A stretch of DNA of 64,000 bases from Caulobacter sp. 602-2 (GTDB taxonomy: Bacteria > Pseudomonadota > Alphaproteobacteria > Caulobacterales > Caulobacteraceae): the NCBI RefSeq assembly GCF_011043625.1, contig NZ_JAAKGT010000003.1:248001-312000 (forward strand), read 5' to 3'. The position numbers and the translations under genes are program-made. Below are positions 17,056 through 28,200 of the stretch, in pieces. Under the pieces are notes generated by a model. That model was given only the letters and a program-made list of their open reading frames with translations, did no database searches and was not told the DNA's origin. How positions within the stretch are numbered: the first letter of the stretch is position 1; the number at the start of each line of letters is the position of its first letter.

Positions 17056-17448
17056 TCAATCCTCCGAAACGGGGGCGTGATGGACGGCCTCGACGTTGAA
17101 CCCGTCCGGGTCCAGCACGAAGGCCCCATAGTAGTGTTCGTGATAATGAGGGCGAAGTCCGGGCGGGCCGTTGTCGCGACCGCCGGCCTTCATCGCGGCC
17201 TCGTAGAACGCGTCGACATCCGCCCGGCTTCGGGCGGCGAAGCAGACATGCAGCTTGCCGCTGGTCTTGCCGCCGCCCGAAATCCAGAACTGCGGACGCT
17301 GGGCGCCGTAGCCGACCACGTCGATCCCGCCGGTATGCTCCTTGGGCACGGCATAGAGGCGCGCGATCCCAAGCGGCGCCAGGGCCGCGTCGTAAAAAGC
17401 CGCCGACCGCTCGAAATCGACGACGTCGAACCCCATGTGGTCGAACAT
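17056..17448 (-). CDS. VOC-superfamily glyoxalase-like protein
   Basis: A 130-residue protein starting MFDHMGFDVVDFERSAAFYD, which is the typical first beta-alpha-beta unit of vicinal-oxygen-chelate proteins. The second module ends GAFVLDPDGFNVEAVHH, with the closing metal ligand Glu. His6 of the first strand is probably another ligand. The family includes glyoxalases, dioxygenases and resistance proteins, so the reaction cannot be assigned. ATG at 17448 is chosen over a start 33 bases upstream because the fold begins there. It is co-transcribed with the DUF4345-like gene. Confidence 0.8.
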   Translation of the reverse strand: MFDHMGFDVVDFERSAAFYDAALAPLGIARLYAVPKEHTGGIDVVGYGAQRPQFWISGGGKTSGKLHVCFAARSRADVDAFYEAAMKAGGRDNGPPGLRPHYHEHYYGAFVLDPDGFNVEAVHHAPVSED

Positions 17449-17487
17449 CGAGAACCCTCCCCAATGACGCCCGCCGTTCACCTTGCC

Positions 17488-17540
17488 AATTAACCGGGGC
17501 CAATTAACCGGGGCCAGTTAACCGGGGCCAATTAACCGGG
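17488..17540. repeat. 14-bp tandem repeat upstream of groES
   Basis: Almost four direct copies of AATTAACCGGGGCC (17488, 17502, 17516, 17530). The third has AGTTAA instead of AATTAA and the fourth is truncated to 11 bases. Every unit contains TTAACCGG. The array sits between the VOC gene start and the groES heat-shock promoter, about 25 bp upstream of the latter. Confidence 0.85.
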
Positions 17541-17566
17541 ATCGCAAAAACTTCCCGGCCGCCGTC

Positions 17567-17596
17567 CTTGACTCCCCAGGGGGCGGCGCCTAACTC
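17567..17596 (+). promoter_or_regulatory. Probable sigma-32 heat-shock promoter of groESL
   Basis: CTTGACTCC at 17567-17575 resembles the sigma-32 -35 element (CTTGAA-type). GCGCCTAACT near 17587-17596 is a plausible -10, with about 13-15 bases between. The position, directly upstream of the CIRCE element and groES, fits the dual heat-shock control known for Caulobacter groESL. Confidence 0.6.
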
Positions 17597-17606
17597 GTGA
17601 CCGGCG

Positions 17607-17633
17607 TTGGCACTCGATGGGAGCGACTGCTAA
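17607..17633. promoter_or_regulatory. CIRCE operator (HrcA binding site)
   Basis: TTGGCACTC, nine bases, then GACTGCTAA. This is the CIRCE inverted repeat (consensus TTAGCACTC-N9-GAGTGCTAA) with one change in each arm. It lies 61 bases before the groES ATG. HrcA, not encoded here, would repress groESL through it. Confidence 0.93.
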
Positions 17634-17694
17634 CAGCGACGCTCCCTCGGCCTACGAAAGCCTTTTACAGAAACCGTTCCGACGGAGAAGACAC

Positions 17695-17985
17695 ATGAAG
17701 TTTCGTCCCCTGGGCGACCGCGTCCTCGTGAAGCGCGTCGAAGAAGAAACCAAGACCAAGGGCGGGATCATCATCCCCGACACCGCCAAGGAAAAGCCCC
17801 AGGAAGGTGAAGTCGTCGCCGTGGGCCCGGGCGCCCGCAACGACAAGGGCGACATCGTCGCTCTCGACCTGAAGGCTGGCGATCGCATCCTGTTCGGCAA
17901 GTGGTCGGGCACCGAAGTGAAGGTCGACGGTCAGGACCTCCTGATCATGAAGGAAAGCGACGTCCTGGGCGTGGTCGAAGCCTAA
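17695..17985 (+). CDS. groES: Co-chaperonin GroES
   Basis: A 96-residue GroES. It starts [20 protein letters not shown] and carries the mobile loop [21 protein letters not shown], whose GGIII/IIIP segment binds GroEL. The ending [16 protein letters not shown] is typical. A GACGGAGAAG Shine-Dalgarno precedes the ATG; a longer reading from 17617 starts inside the CIRCE region and is rejected. The heptameric lid works with GroEL encoded 62 bp downstream in the same operon, under CIRCE and sigma-32-like control. Confidence 0.98.
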   Translation: MKFRPLGDRVLVKRVEEETKTKGGIIIPDTAKEKPQEGEVVAVGPGARNDKGDIVALDLKAGDRILFGKWSGTEVKVDGQDLLIMKESDVLGVVEA

Positions 17986-18029
17986 TCGGCTTCCCCTCCG
18001 GACTGCTTCCTTCCTCACGAAATTCCTAG

Positions 18030-19691
<1,662 letters not shown>

Positions 19692-19722
19692 GAAGTCCTG
19701 TCAGCCTAGGCTGAACAAAGAG

Positions 19723-19753
19723 AAGGGCGGGGCCGCGAGGCTCCGCCCTTTTT
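19723..19753 (+). terminator. groESL intrinsic terminator
   Basis: Stem AAGGGCGGGGC / GCTCCGCCCTT (one G-T pair) with a six-base loop, running into TTTTT and then CTTT. It begins about 30 bases after the groEL stop. Confidence 0.9.
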
Positions 19754-19773
19754 CTTTGGGCCCTCGACCCCGC

Positions 19774-20421
19774 CTAGGGCGTCACGCCCCGGCGCGCCCA
19801 CAGCGCCTCGATCGACGGGTCGATCTTCACGGCGCGAGCGATGTCGATGTCGCCCTCGGCCTCCTGACCCAGGCGACGCTTGACCACCCCACGCATGAAA
19901 AGAAGCGAGGCCGAGCGCGGATAGCGCCTGACCAGCCCGTCGTGATCGGCCAGGGCCTGGGCGTACTCGCCCCGCCGGTAGCGCACGAAGCCGCGGGTAC
20001 TCACCGCATCGACCGTGGCGCCCAGATCGACCGCCTTCTCGCTGTCGGCAAGGGCCTGATCCAGGTCGCCGCCGCGCAGCGCCTCGATCCAGGCAACGTG
20101 ACTCCAGGCATTGGCCTGCTCGGGCTCAAGCCGCGCGGCCTCGTGGTAATCCTCCTGGGCGCCGCCCAGATCGCCTATGGCCTCGCGCGAGAAGGCGCGC
20201 TCGGTGATCACCGAGGCGAAGTCCGGCTCCAGCTTCAAGATCTTGTCGTAGAAGGCGATGGCGGCCACATGGTCGCCGATGCGGGCGGCCTTGCGCGCCT
20301 TCTCCAGGGCCCGTGTCGCAGCCACGCTTGCCGGCTCTCGCCGACCGTCGGCCCACGCCATCGCGGCCGGAGCCCCGAGCGCGATCGATATCGCCAGCAG
20401 CGACGCGAGACCCAGACGCAT
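19774..20421 (-). CDS. Exported tetratricopeptide-repeat protein
   Basis: A 215-residue protein from ATG at 20421 (MRLGLASLLAISIALGAPAA), an obvious signal peptide cleaved near AMA-WA. The mature part contains about four TPR units (for example AIAFYDKILKLEPDFASVIT, AQEDYHEAARLEPEQANAWS, ALADHDGLVRRYPRSASLLF). These form a scaffold for protein contacts, probably in the periplasm. The 44 extra codons of the longer reading frame are not needed. The partner and pathway are unknown. It is convergent with groEL and divergent from the small gene at 20525. Confidence 0.8.
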   Translation of the reverse strand: MRLGLASLLAISIALGAPAAMAWADGRREPASVAATRALEKARKAARIGDHVAAIAFYDKILKLEPDFASVITERAFSREAIGDLGGAQEDYHEAARLEPEQANAWSHVAWIEALRGGDLDQALADSEKAVDLGATVDAVSTRGFVRYRRGEYAQALADHDGLVRRYPRSASLLFMRGVVKRRLGQEAEGDIDIARAVKIDPSIEALWARRGVTP

Positions 20422-20524
20422 GATGCAACCCCCGTTCACGATCAGCGAAGCTACGCGCGCTGTGGCTGTATCGCAACGGCGATGGCCGGTTGACGCGCGC
20501 CCCGCGCACAGCCAAGCACAGGCC

Positions 20525-20836
20525 ATGTTCCGCCAACGCCCCGACGCCGACATGATCCCCCAGGGCTGGGTGATCGCCGTGATGGTCGAGGTTCCGGGCG
20601 AGCGCGTTCCCGTCGCGCACTACTTCGCCGTCGGCAAGGCCGACCGGGCCCTGGCCGAGTGGGCGGCGACCGACCTCGCCCAGCAGGCAGGAACCATCGC
20701 CTCCAGCCCCGTCGACGGCCGCGAGCCGGTCGACGCCATGCGCCAGATCCTGGCCTACCGCATGCGCGAGCTTGGCCTGAAGACCGGCGAGGCCCGCGCC
20801 CTGGGCGACAAGTACCCCAGGCGGTGGTTGTTCTAG
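20525..20836 (+). CDS. Small protein of unknown function
   Basis: A 103-residue cytoplasmic protein (MFRQRPDADMIPQGWVIAVM). The second Met (20552, MIPQGWVIAVMVEV) is an alternative start. It shows a beta-hairpin-like start (GWVIAVMVEVPGERVPVAHYFAVG), a middle helix with the acidic-aromatic ALAEWAATDL, and a basic C-terminus ending KYPRRWLF. Coding potential is supported by codon-position GC bias. I do not recognise a family. It stands alone between the divergent TPR gene and a family B repeat. Confidence 0.6.
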   Translation: MFRQRPDADMIPQGWVIAVMVEVPGERVPVAHYFAVGKADRALAEWAATDLAQQAGTIASSPVDGREPVDAMRQILAYRMRELGLKTGEARALGDKYPRRWLF

Positions 20837-20845
20837 ACCAAAGGC

Positions 20846-20958
20846 CCTCCCCCTGAAGGGGGAGGTGGCCCGAAGGGCCGGAGGGGGAAGCGGTCTCTGA
20901 GCCGCTGCAACAACTTCCCCCTCAGTCGCTCCGCGACAGCTCCCCCTTCAGGGGGAGC
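20846..20958. repeat. Bipartite structured intergenic repeat, family B copy 1
   Basis: A hairpin CCTCCCCCTGAAGGGGGAGG leads into arm X (TGGCCCGAAGGGCCGGAGGG). A spacer of about 25 bases follows, then arm Y on the opposite strand (TGTCGCGGAGCGACTGAGGG) ending in a second hairpin (GCTCCCCCTGAAGGGGGAGC read outward). Copies occur at 32477-32576 and 33871-33999. It starts about ten bases after the preceding stop codon. Confidence 0.85.
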
Positions 20959-21055
20959 ACCTTTCCCCCTTACGCAATCTTCTGCGAGGCGTTCGCATTG
21001 CCGCGCGCCGCCTCAGGCCCTAAAGCCTGAGCGTAGGACGACGAAGGCCCCCGCC

Positions 21056-21739
21056 ATGATGCTGCAGATCCCCGACGTGCTGAGCCCCGACGAAGTCGCC
21101 CACTGCCGGGCGGTCATCGACGCCGCGCCGTGGGTCGACGGCAACGCCACCTCGGGCTTTCAGGCGGCCATGGCCAAGAACAACCAGCAGCTGCCCCAGG
21201 ACGGCCCGGCCGCGCGCGAGGTCGGGGCGATCATCGTCCAGGCCCTGCAGGCCAATCCGCTGTTCGTGTCGGCCGCCCTGCCCCACACCATCCTGCCGCC
21301 GCTGTTCAACCGCTACGGCGAGGGCATGGGCTTTGGCGACCACGTCGACAACTCGATCCGCCGCAATCCCGCGACCGGCGCCCAGATCCGCACCGACCTG
21401 TCGGCGACCCTGTTCCTGAGCGATCCCGACGACTACGACGGCGGCGAGCTGGTGGTCGACGACACCTACGGCAGCCACCTCGTCAAGCTGCCGGCCGGGT
21501 CGCTGATCCTCTATCCGGCCTCGAGCCTGCACCACGTGACCCCGGTCACGCGGGGCATCCGCACCGCCAGCTTCTTCTGGATCCAGAGCCTGGTGCGCGA
21601 CGACGCCAAGCGCGCCCTGATGCTGGACATGGACGTCTCGATCCAGCGCTTGGCCGGCCAGGTCGGCCAGGCCGACCCGTCGGTGCTGTCGCTGACCGGG
21701 ACCTACCACAACCTGCTGCGGATGTGGGCCGAGGTCTGA
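21056..21739 (+). CDS. PKHD-type Fe(II)/2-oxoglutarate dioxygenase (YbiX/PiuC family)
   Basis: A 227-residue oxygenase. The facial triad is visible as His-x-Asp in [12 protein letters not shown] (near residue 97) and the distal His in [11 protein letters not shown] (near 160). The 2-oxoglutarate-binding Arg follows in [16 protein letters not shown]. Length and spacing match PiuC/YbiX proteins, which commonly neighbour TonB-dependent receptor genes. Here it lies 4 kb from a large receptor, with tryptophan-halogenase-like genes between. The substrate is unknown; a role in modifying a protein or ligand of the uptake system is inferred from context. Confidence 0.92.
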   Translation: MMLQIPDVLSPDEVAHCRAVIDAAPWVDGNATSGFQAAMAKNNQQLPQDGPAAREVGAIIVQALQANPLFVSAALPHTILPPLFNRYGEGMGFGDHVDNSIRRNPATGAQIRTDLSATLFLSDPDDYDGGELVVDDTYGSHLVKLPAGSLILYPASSLHHVTPVTRGIRTASFFWIQSLVRDDAKRALMLDMDVSIQRLAGQVGQADPSVLSLTGTYHNLLRMWAEV

Positions 21740-21812
21740 ACCCGTACGACCGCTTGAACGGCGCACGCGCCAAGGTCGTAGACTGACGTTGCTCTAATCG
21801 GAGGGGACTCGA

Positions 21813-22019
21813 ATGGGCTCGATGTCGATCCTGCACTGGATCATTCTACTGCCGCTGCTGGGCGTCTTCATCATACCCGTGGCGAAGATCTTCCAGCGCG
21901 CCGGCTGGTCGCCGTGGCTTTCGCTGCTGACCCTGGTTCCGGGCGTCTCCCTTGTGATGCTCTGGATCTTCGCCTTCGCGCGTTGGCCGGCGACGGACGA
22001 CAAGCCGCCCGCCGCCTGA
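21813..22019 (+). CDS. Small two-helix membrane protein
   Basis: 68 residues (MGSMSILHWIILLPLLGVFI...). Two hydrophobic segments at about 5-24 and 36-55 are separated by a short AKIFQRAGWSPW loop, with a polar tail DDKPPAA. A second Met at residue 4 is an alternative start. CGGAGGGG ahead of the ATG is a good Shine-Dalgarno. The two-helix pattern with an internal R-A-G-x-x-P-W-x-x-L motif occurs in small membrane proteins of unknown role. It lies between the dioxygenase and the convergent halogenase genes. Confidence 0.68.
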   Translation: MGSMSILHWIILLPLLGVFIIPVAKIFQRAGWSPWLSLLTLVPGVSLVMLWIFAFARWPATDDKPPAA

Positions 22020-22026
22020 TCGGCCG

Positions 22027-23556
22027 TCACCCCGCCTTCTTCAGCAGCGCCTCGGGCACCGGCGCCGGGCAGTACTGGCGCAGGAAGTCGCCGTGGCTGG
22101 GCAGGGTGTCGACGAGCTCGCTCAGCATCGGCGCCGACTGGTCCAGCAGGCCCTTCACCACCCCGGCCGGCAGGGTGTCGGCCAGTTGCTGGTAGCGCTT
22201 GGGCCGGATGCCCATGCCCTCCATCACCGACTGCCAGCTGGGCGCGCGGAACATGTCGTCGACCCCGTCGCGCAGCACGCCGCTGGCCTTGAACAGCTCC
22301 ATCCGCTCGCGCAGGCTCTCGGGCGGCGTCACCTGCTGGTAGGCGCGCCAGAACGGCGTGTCGTCGCGCTTGGTCGTGAAGTAGTGCAGCACGATGAAGT
22401 CGCGGATCTCCTCGTAGTCGATCTGCATGCGCCTGTTGTACTCGGCCGCCAGCACCGGATCGCAGTCGCGGTCGGGGAAGAACCGCAGCAGGTAGTCGAC
22501 GCCGCGATAGATCAGGTGCAGGGCCGTCGACTCCAGCGGCTCGATGAAGCCGCCGGCCAGGCCGATGGCCACGCAGTTCTTGTTGAACAGCTGCTTGCGC
22601 ATGCCGGTCTTGAACGGCACCAGCCAGGGATCGCGCACGGCCTCGCCCTCGACCTGGCTCATCAGCGTGGCCAGAGCCTCGTCGTCGCTGCAGTACTGGC
22701 TGCAATAGACGTAGCCGTTGCCGGCCCGGTGCTGCAGCGGGATGCGCCAGCGCCAGCCGGCGTCCTGGGCCTGGGCCAGGGTGTAGGGGTGCGGGTCCTG
22801 GATGTTGGCGGTCTGCACCGCGATAGCCCGGTCGTTCAGCAGCACATCCGACCAGTCGAGGAACTCGGTGCCCAGGGTCTTGCCGTTCAACAGCGAGCGG
22901 AAGCCCGAGCAGTCGATGAAGAGATCGCCCGACGCCTCGCGGCCGTCCTGCAGGATCACCTTCTCGATGAAGCCGTCGGGGCGGGTGGCCACGTCCTTGA
23001 CGATGCCCTCGGTGCGCTTGACGCCGCGGGCCTCGGCGAACTTGCGCAGGAACTTGGCCAGCAGGGCCGCGTCGATGTGCACGGCGTAGTTGGCGTTGGC
23101 CAGCATGGTGCGCGGCGCGAGCGCCGGCGACATGAACTTCCAGCGGTCGGCCATCACCGAGGCCGGCGCGAAGTCCTGCAGGCTGGACGGATGCCCCTCG
23201 GCCTTGCCGCGCAGCCAGACCTGGTAGAACTCGTGCACGTCCACCGGACCGCCGATCAGGCCGAACGGGTGATAGTAGACCTCGCCCTTCTTGCGCCAGT
23301 TCTCGAACCGGATGGCCAGCTTGAAGGCGGCCTGCGTCTCCTTCATGAACTCGACCTCGTCGATGCCGAGGCTGCGGATCAGCTGAAGGAACGGCGGGAT
23401 GGTGCTTTCGCCGACGCCGATGATGCCGATCTGCTCGGACTCGATCAGTTCGATCTCGCAGGGGCTGTCCTTGAGATAGTGGCTGATCATCGCCGCGGTG
23501 ATCCAGCCGGCCGAACCGCCGCCCACGATCACGATCTTCCGCAGATTGTTGGCCAT
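22027..23556 (-). CDS. Tryptophan-halogenase-like flavoprotein 1
   Basis: A 509-residue FADH2-dependent halogenase family member, from ATG at 23556 behind GGGAGG. The FAD-binding GGGSAGW motif is at residue 13. FKLAIRFENW near residue 85 contains the Lys equivalent to PrnA Lys79, and WRWRIP near residue 270 is the W-x-W-x-I-P signature. Family knowledge: free halogenases act on tryptophan, but those in TonB-receptor loci of Caulobacter/Xanthomonas types have no proven substrate. A second copy lies 38 bp upstream, followed by the TonB-dependent receptor, so all three are probably one transcript. Confidence 0.9.
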   Translation of the reverse strand: MANNLRKIVIVGGGSAGWITAAMISHYLKDSPCEIELIESEQIGIIGVGESTIPPFLQLIRSLGIDEVEFMKETQAAFKLAIRFENWRKKGEVYYHPFGLIGGPVDVHEFYQVWLRGKAEGHPSSLQDFAPASVMADRWKFMSPALAPRTMLANANYAVHIDAALLAKFLRKFAEARGVKRTEGIVKDVATRPDGFIEKVILQDGREASGDLFIDCSGFRSLLNGKTLGTEFLDWSDVLLNDRAIAVQTANIQDPHPYTLAQAQDAGWRWRIPLQHRAGNGYVYCSQYCSDDEALATLMSQVEGEAVRDPWLVPFKTGMRKQLFNKNCVAIGLAGGFIEPLESTALHLIYRGVDYLLRFFPDRDCDPVLAAEYNRRMQIDYEEIRDFIVLHYFTTKRDDTPFWRAYQQVTPPESLRERMELFKASGVLRDGVDDMFRAPSWQSVMEGMGIRPKRYQQLADTLPAGVVKGLLDQSAPMLSELVDTLPSHGDFLRQYCPAPVPEALLKKAG

Positions 23557-23594
23557 CGGCCGCCTCCCGTACGCTTTTCTCTTGTCGTTGTTGT

Positions 23595-25133
23595 CTATTC
23601 GGCCGCCGCCGGCGCCGCGCCGACATAGCGGCGCAGGAAGTCGCCGTGGGTCGGGGCCTGGGCCACCGCCCGCGCCACGCCCGCCCGCATCTGGTTCAGG
23701 CTGGCGGCCAGGGCCGCTCCGTCGATCCCGTCCAGGGCCGGATCCCAGCCGTCCGGCAGGATGTCGAAGCCGGCGAAGATCGCCAGCCAGCTGGGCGGCT
23801 GGAACATTTCCCAGCGATAGCGGGCGATATGCCCGCGCGAGCGGAACAGTTCGACCTTGCGGGCCAGGGTCTCGGGAATGTCGGCGTCGCGGGTCGTGCG
23901 CCAGAACGGCGTGTCGCCCCGCTGGGCGGCCTTGTAGTGCAGCACCACGAAGTCGCGCACCCGCTCCATCTCGCGCCGGGACCAGTCGTTGAACTCGTCG
24001 ACCACGGCCGGATCGAAGCCGCGGTCGGGGAACAGGGCCTTGAGCTTCTCGATGCCGGTCTCGATCAGGGCGATCGAGGTGCTTTCCAGCGGCTCGAGGA
24101 AGCCCGACGCCAGACCCAGGGCCACGACGTTGCGGTTCCACACCTTCTTGCGGCGGCCCGGCGTGAAGCGGATCAGGCGCGGCTCGTGCAGCAGGCGGTC
24201 GGGCACCGCGGCGACCAGTTCGGCCTTCGCCGCCTCGTCGTCGATGTGGCGGCTGGAATAGACGTAGCCGTTGCCGTAGCGGTGCTGCAGCGGGATGCGC
24301 CAGCGCCAGCCGGCGGTGTGGGCGGTGACGTCGGTATAGGGCGGCGGCTGAGCGCCTTCAGGCGGCTGGCTCTGCACGGCGAGCGCCCGGTCGCAGAACA
24401 GCCACTGCGACCAGTCCTCGTAGCCGGTTCCCAGCGCCTCCTCGATCAGCAGGCCGCGGAAGCCCGAGCAGTCGATGAAGAGGTCGCCCTCGACCACTTG
24501 GCCAGTGTGCAGGTCCAGCGAGGCGACGAAGCCGTCCTCGGGACGCAGGTTGACCTTCACGACCTTGGCGTCGATGCGGCGCACGCCGTTGGCCTCGGCC
24601 ACGCGGCGCATCAGCTGGGCGAACAGGGCCGCGTCGAAGTGCAGGGCCCAGTCGAACACCGACAGGCTCGACGGCGGATTGGCCGCCGGCACGGTGAAAT
24701 TGCCCGCCGCCGCCAGGCTGGCGCCCAGCGAGTACTCGCCCATCTCGCCGACGTCGGCGACGCTGCGGGCCTTCAGCCAGTAGTGCTGGAAGGGCACGCC
24801 GTTCAGGTCCTGGCCGTACAGGCTGAAGGGGTGAATGAAGGCCGAACCCGGCGCCATCCAGTCCTTGAAGCGGATGCCCAGCTTGCAGGTGCCTTGCGTG
24901 GCGCGCAGCACCTCCAGGTCGTCCAGACCCAGCGACTGGTAGAAATTGCGGATGGTGGGGATGGTCGCCTCGCCCACCCCGATCGTGCCGATCTCGGAAC
25001 TCTCGACCAGGGTGATGTCGATCGGCGCCTTGCCGAAGTGGCGGCGCAGGCTCGCGGCCGCCATCCAGCCGGCGGTGCCGCCGCCGACGATGACGATGCT
25101 GCGGATGCGTCCGTTCCGAACGTCTTCGCTCAT
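23595..25133 (-). CDS. Tryptophan-halogenase-like flavoprotein 2
   Basis: A 512-residue paralogue of the previous gene. It has GGGTAGWMAAASL (residue about 18), GEATIPTIRNFYQSLG, CKLGIRFKDW with the catalytic-type Lys, and WRWRIPLQHRYGNGYVYSSR. The two proteins share the fold and signatures throughout but differ clearly, so this is an old duplication or two recruitments. No flavin reductase gene is in the window to supply FADH2. It lies between halogenase 1 and the receptor, 166 bp downstream of the receptor stop. Confidence 0.9.
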   Translation of the reverse strand: MSEDVRNGRIRSIVIVGGGTAGWMAAASLRRHFGKAPIDITLVESSEIGTIGVGEATIPTIRNFYQSLGLDDLEVLRATQGTCKLGIRFKDWMAPGSAFIHPFSLYGQDLNGVPFQHYWLKARSVADVGEMGEYSLGASLAAAGNFTVPAANPPSSLSVFDWALHFDAALFAQLMRRVAEANGVRRIDAKVVKVNLRPEDGFVASLDLHTGQVVEGDLFIDCSGFRGLLIEEALGTGYEDWSQWLFCDRALAVQSQPPEGAQPPPYTDVTAHTAGWRWRIPLQHRYGNGYVYSSRHIDDEAAKAELVAAVPDRLLHEPRLIRFTPGRRKKVWNRNVVALGLASGFLEPLESTSIALIETGIEKLKALFPDRGFDPAVVDEFNDWSRREMERVRDFVVLHYKAAQRGDTPFWRTTRDADIPETLARKVELFRSRGHIARYRWEMFQPPSWLAIFAGFDILPDGWDPALDGIDGAALAASLNQMRAGVARAVAQAPTHGDFLRRYVGAAPAAAE

Positions 25134-25299
25134 GGCCGGTCCTCCCCGAACCGGAAAATCGACGCCCCCAGGCGCCGACGGCCCGAACCGAAACCTGGCG
25201 CCCGAAAGCGCCGTTGGATAGCACCCTCCCCAAACAAAAAGAGCCGCCGTGACGACCCCGAAGGGCCGCCACGACGGGCGCAGGGAGGAAGGCTTCAGA

Positions 25300-28200
25300 T
25301 CACCACTTGGCGCGGAGACCGATCGTGTAGCGGGGCTCGAACTCGTTCTGCGACGAGTACTGTTCCTTGCCCTTGGCGAAACGCAGGTAGTAGTCCTCGA
25401 TCTCGCCGGTGACGTTCGAGCCGTTGAAGTAGACCGTCACGTTCTCGCGCACGTCGTAGCTGACGTTGACGTCCACATAGCCGGTCGAGCCCTGGTAGAT
25501 CGGGATCACCCGCTGGCCGCCGCCGCCCATGGTCCCGGACAGGCGATCGGTGCGGTAGTTGTAGGCCACCCGCGCCTGCAGCTTGTCGTCCTGGTACCAG
25601 CCGACCAGGTTGAACTGGTGCTTGGAGTTGTCGAAGAACGGCAGGCGGTTGCCCGACAGGTCCAGACGATCCTCCTTGCTGGGCGAGTAGGTGTAGTTGG
25701 TGTCGACACCGAAGTTCTTCAGCACCGGCACGTCGGGGATGATGTCGGTGAAGGCGATCTTGGCCCCCACTTCCAGACCCTTGACCTCGCCGCCCTTGCC
25801 CTGCAGCGGCAGCGACACGTCGACTTCGCGGCGGATCACGCCGTCCTGGTCGGGGAAGCTGCCCTTGATGGTGCCGCCGGTGACGAAGCTGTCGATCTTC
25901 AGCAGGAAGGCCGACAGGTTAATCATCGAGGCCCGGCCGAAGTAGTACTCGATGGCGCCGTCGTAGTTCTGCGAACGCCACGGATCCAGGTTCGGGTTGC
26001 CCGAGGCGCTGGCCCCGGTCACGCAGCGAACGTTCGGCATCGTCGCGCCGCAGTCGGCGGTGAAGATCGACAGGCCGCCGCCGTAGCTGCCGAGATCGAG
26101 CGGCTGCATCGTCTTCGAGTAGGCGAAGCGCAGCTTGACGTTGTCGGTCAGGTCGTAGGTGGCGTTGAACGAGGGCAGCCAGTCCGTGTACTTGCGGCGG
26201 GTCACCGTGTCGCCGGCGTCGGCGTTGGTGTCGCCGTAGTTCATCACGTCGCCGGTCAGGTTCTGCTTCACCAGCAGTTCCGTCTGGATGACGCGCAGGC
26301 CGAAGTCGCCCGACAGCTGGCCGATCTCGAAGGAACCGGCGCCGTAGGCGCTCTGTTCCTTCAGGTCGACGTCATAGGTCTGGCCGGGCACCTGCACGCG
26401 GACGGCGTCGCCGAACACCTTCTTCTGGAACGACAGCACGTCGTCGAAGTCACGCGGGTCGATGGCCCAGAAGCCGGGCATGCCCTTGGTGACGCCGCCC
26501 AGGTTGTTGACCCAGATGGCGTTGTTGTAGGTGGTCAGCTTGGTCGGACGGTTGACCGTGTAGCCCTGGAACTCCGGCACGCCGGTGATCGGGTTGGGCA
26601 CGAACTCGCCGGCCTGGCACTGGTTCTGGTTCATGACCACGTCGATGGCCTTCCACTGGGCCATGCAGCCGCCGGCCGGCACGGGCGTGCCGTTGGCCTG
26701 GACCGCGCCGGGAACGCCGCCGTAGAAGCCCGAGAACAGGTGGAACTGCTCGACGCTGACCGAACGGTCGCTCTGGCGAACGCCGGCGTCGACCTTGGTG
26801 ATGAAGCCCAGGAACTTGTCGTCGAACTTGTAGTGGCCGTCGGCGCGGAACACGTTCATGTCCGACTCGACTTCGTTGTTGCCTTCCGACGAGAAGGCCC
26901 CGATCGCGTAGCTGTCCTTGTTGGCCATGTAGTCGCGCAGGGTCTTGCCCGCGCCCAGGCCGCCCGAGATCGGCGTGTCGAAGCCGCTCCACACCGGGCT
27001 CTTGCCGCTGACGTCATAGTGCAGCTGCGGGTTCTGGCCGTAGCCCAGCGGGTTCGGGTTCAGGTAGCAGCCGCCGGCCGAGCCGGTGACGGCGTTGCTG
27101 CGCTGGCTGGCCGGATACTGGTCGCAGATCGCCTTCGGATAGAAGGTGCCGCGCGTGCGGTCCTGAGCGTTGCGGAACAGCGTGAAGCGGTCCGGCGCGT
27201 ACTGCCAGTTGCTAAGGTCGCCCTGGGCCTGGCCGTTCATGCTCAGGCGCTCGCCGTCGGCGCGGATGGCCCGCGCCTCGAAGGCGAACGGACCGCCGTT
27301 GTCGTACTTCAGTTCGAGATTGTAGTTCTTGCTCTCGGACTTGGTGACGCGGTTGACGGTGAACGAGTTCACCCACCAGGCGTCGATGTCGTACTCGCTG
27401 ACCGCCAGCCACGGACGGCCGTTGCCGCCGATCGGGGCCGGGCCGGGCGGCGGCGCGTTGACGCCGGTCTGCTCGAAGTCGGTGGGACGGGTCCAGTTGC
27501 CGAAGGCGCCGCCGTCCCAGCGGTTGGAGATGTTGATGCCGGCGGCGCGGTTGTACTCGTCGAGCTTGGCGTAGAAGCCCTCGGCGATCAGGGTGAAGCC
27601 CTCGCCCAGCTTGGCCTCGAACGACACGTTGACGCCGGTGCGCTTGCGCTCGACGACGCGGTTGAAGCTTTCGAAGCCGTGCGGCGACAGGAAGTTGTTC
27701 GGGTTCGAACCGCCCCAGTCGTTGTTGCCCGACAGCGAGACCGCGCCCGAGAAGTTGTTGCCCAGGTTCGACTTGCTCTGCGCGGCCGAGACCAGCAGGC
27801 CGACGCGGTCGTTGCGCCAGCTGGCCAGGATGTTGGCCAGGTAGTCGTCTTCCTTGGTGCGTTCGCCGCGCTGGGCTTCGGCCGCGCCGGCGAAGGTGAA
27901 GCCGTCCTGCATCTGGAACGGCCGGCGGGTGCGCAGGTCGATGGTGCCCGAGATGCCCGACAGGGCGTTGTTCGGGTCGGTCGACTTGTAGACCAGCACC
28001 TGGTTCATCAGCTGCGAGGGCACGTCCAGCAGGTTGGGCTGGGCCGAGCCCATGTTGCCCGCGCTGAGATACTGCTCGCCGTTCAGCAGGGTGATGACCT
28101 GGGCCAGGCCCCGGATGTTGACGGTGGCGCCTTCACCGGCGTTGCGCTGGATCTGGATGCCCGGGATGCGCTGCAGCGAGTCGGCGATGGTGACGTCAGG

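Noticed and set aside
17488..17540. The groES-proximal tandem array as a CRISPR array
   Set aside because: Units are contiguous 14-mers without spacers and no cas genes are present.
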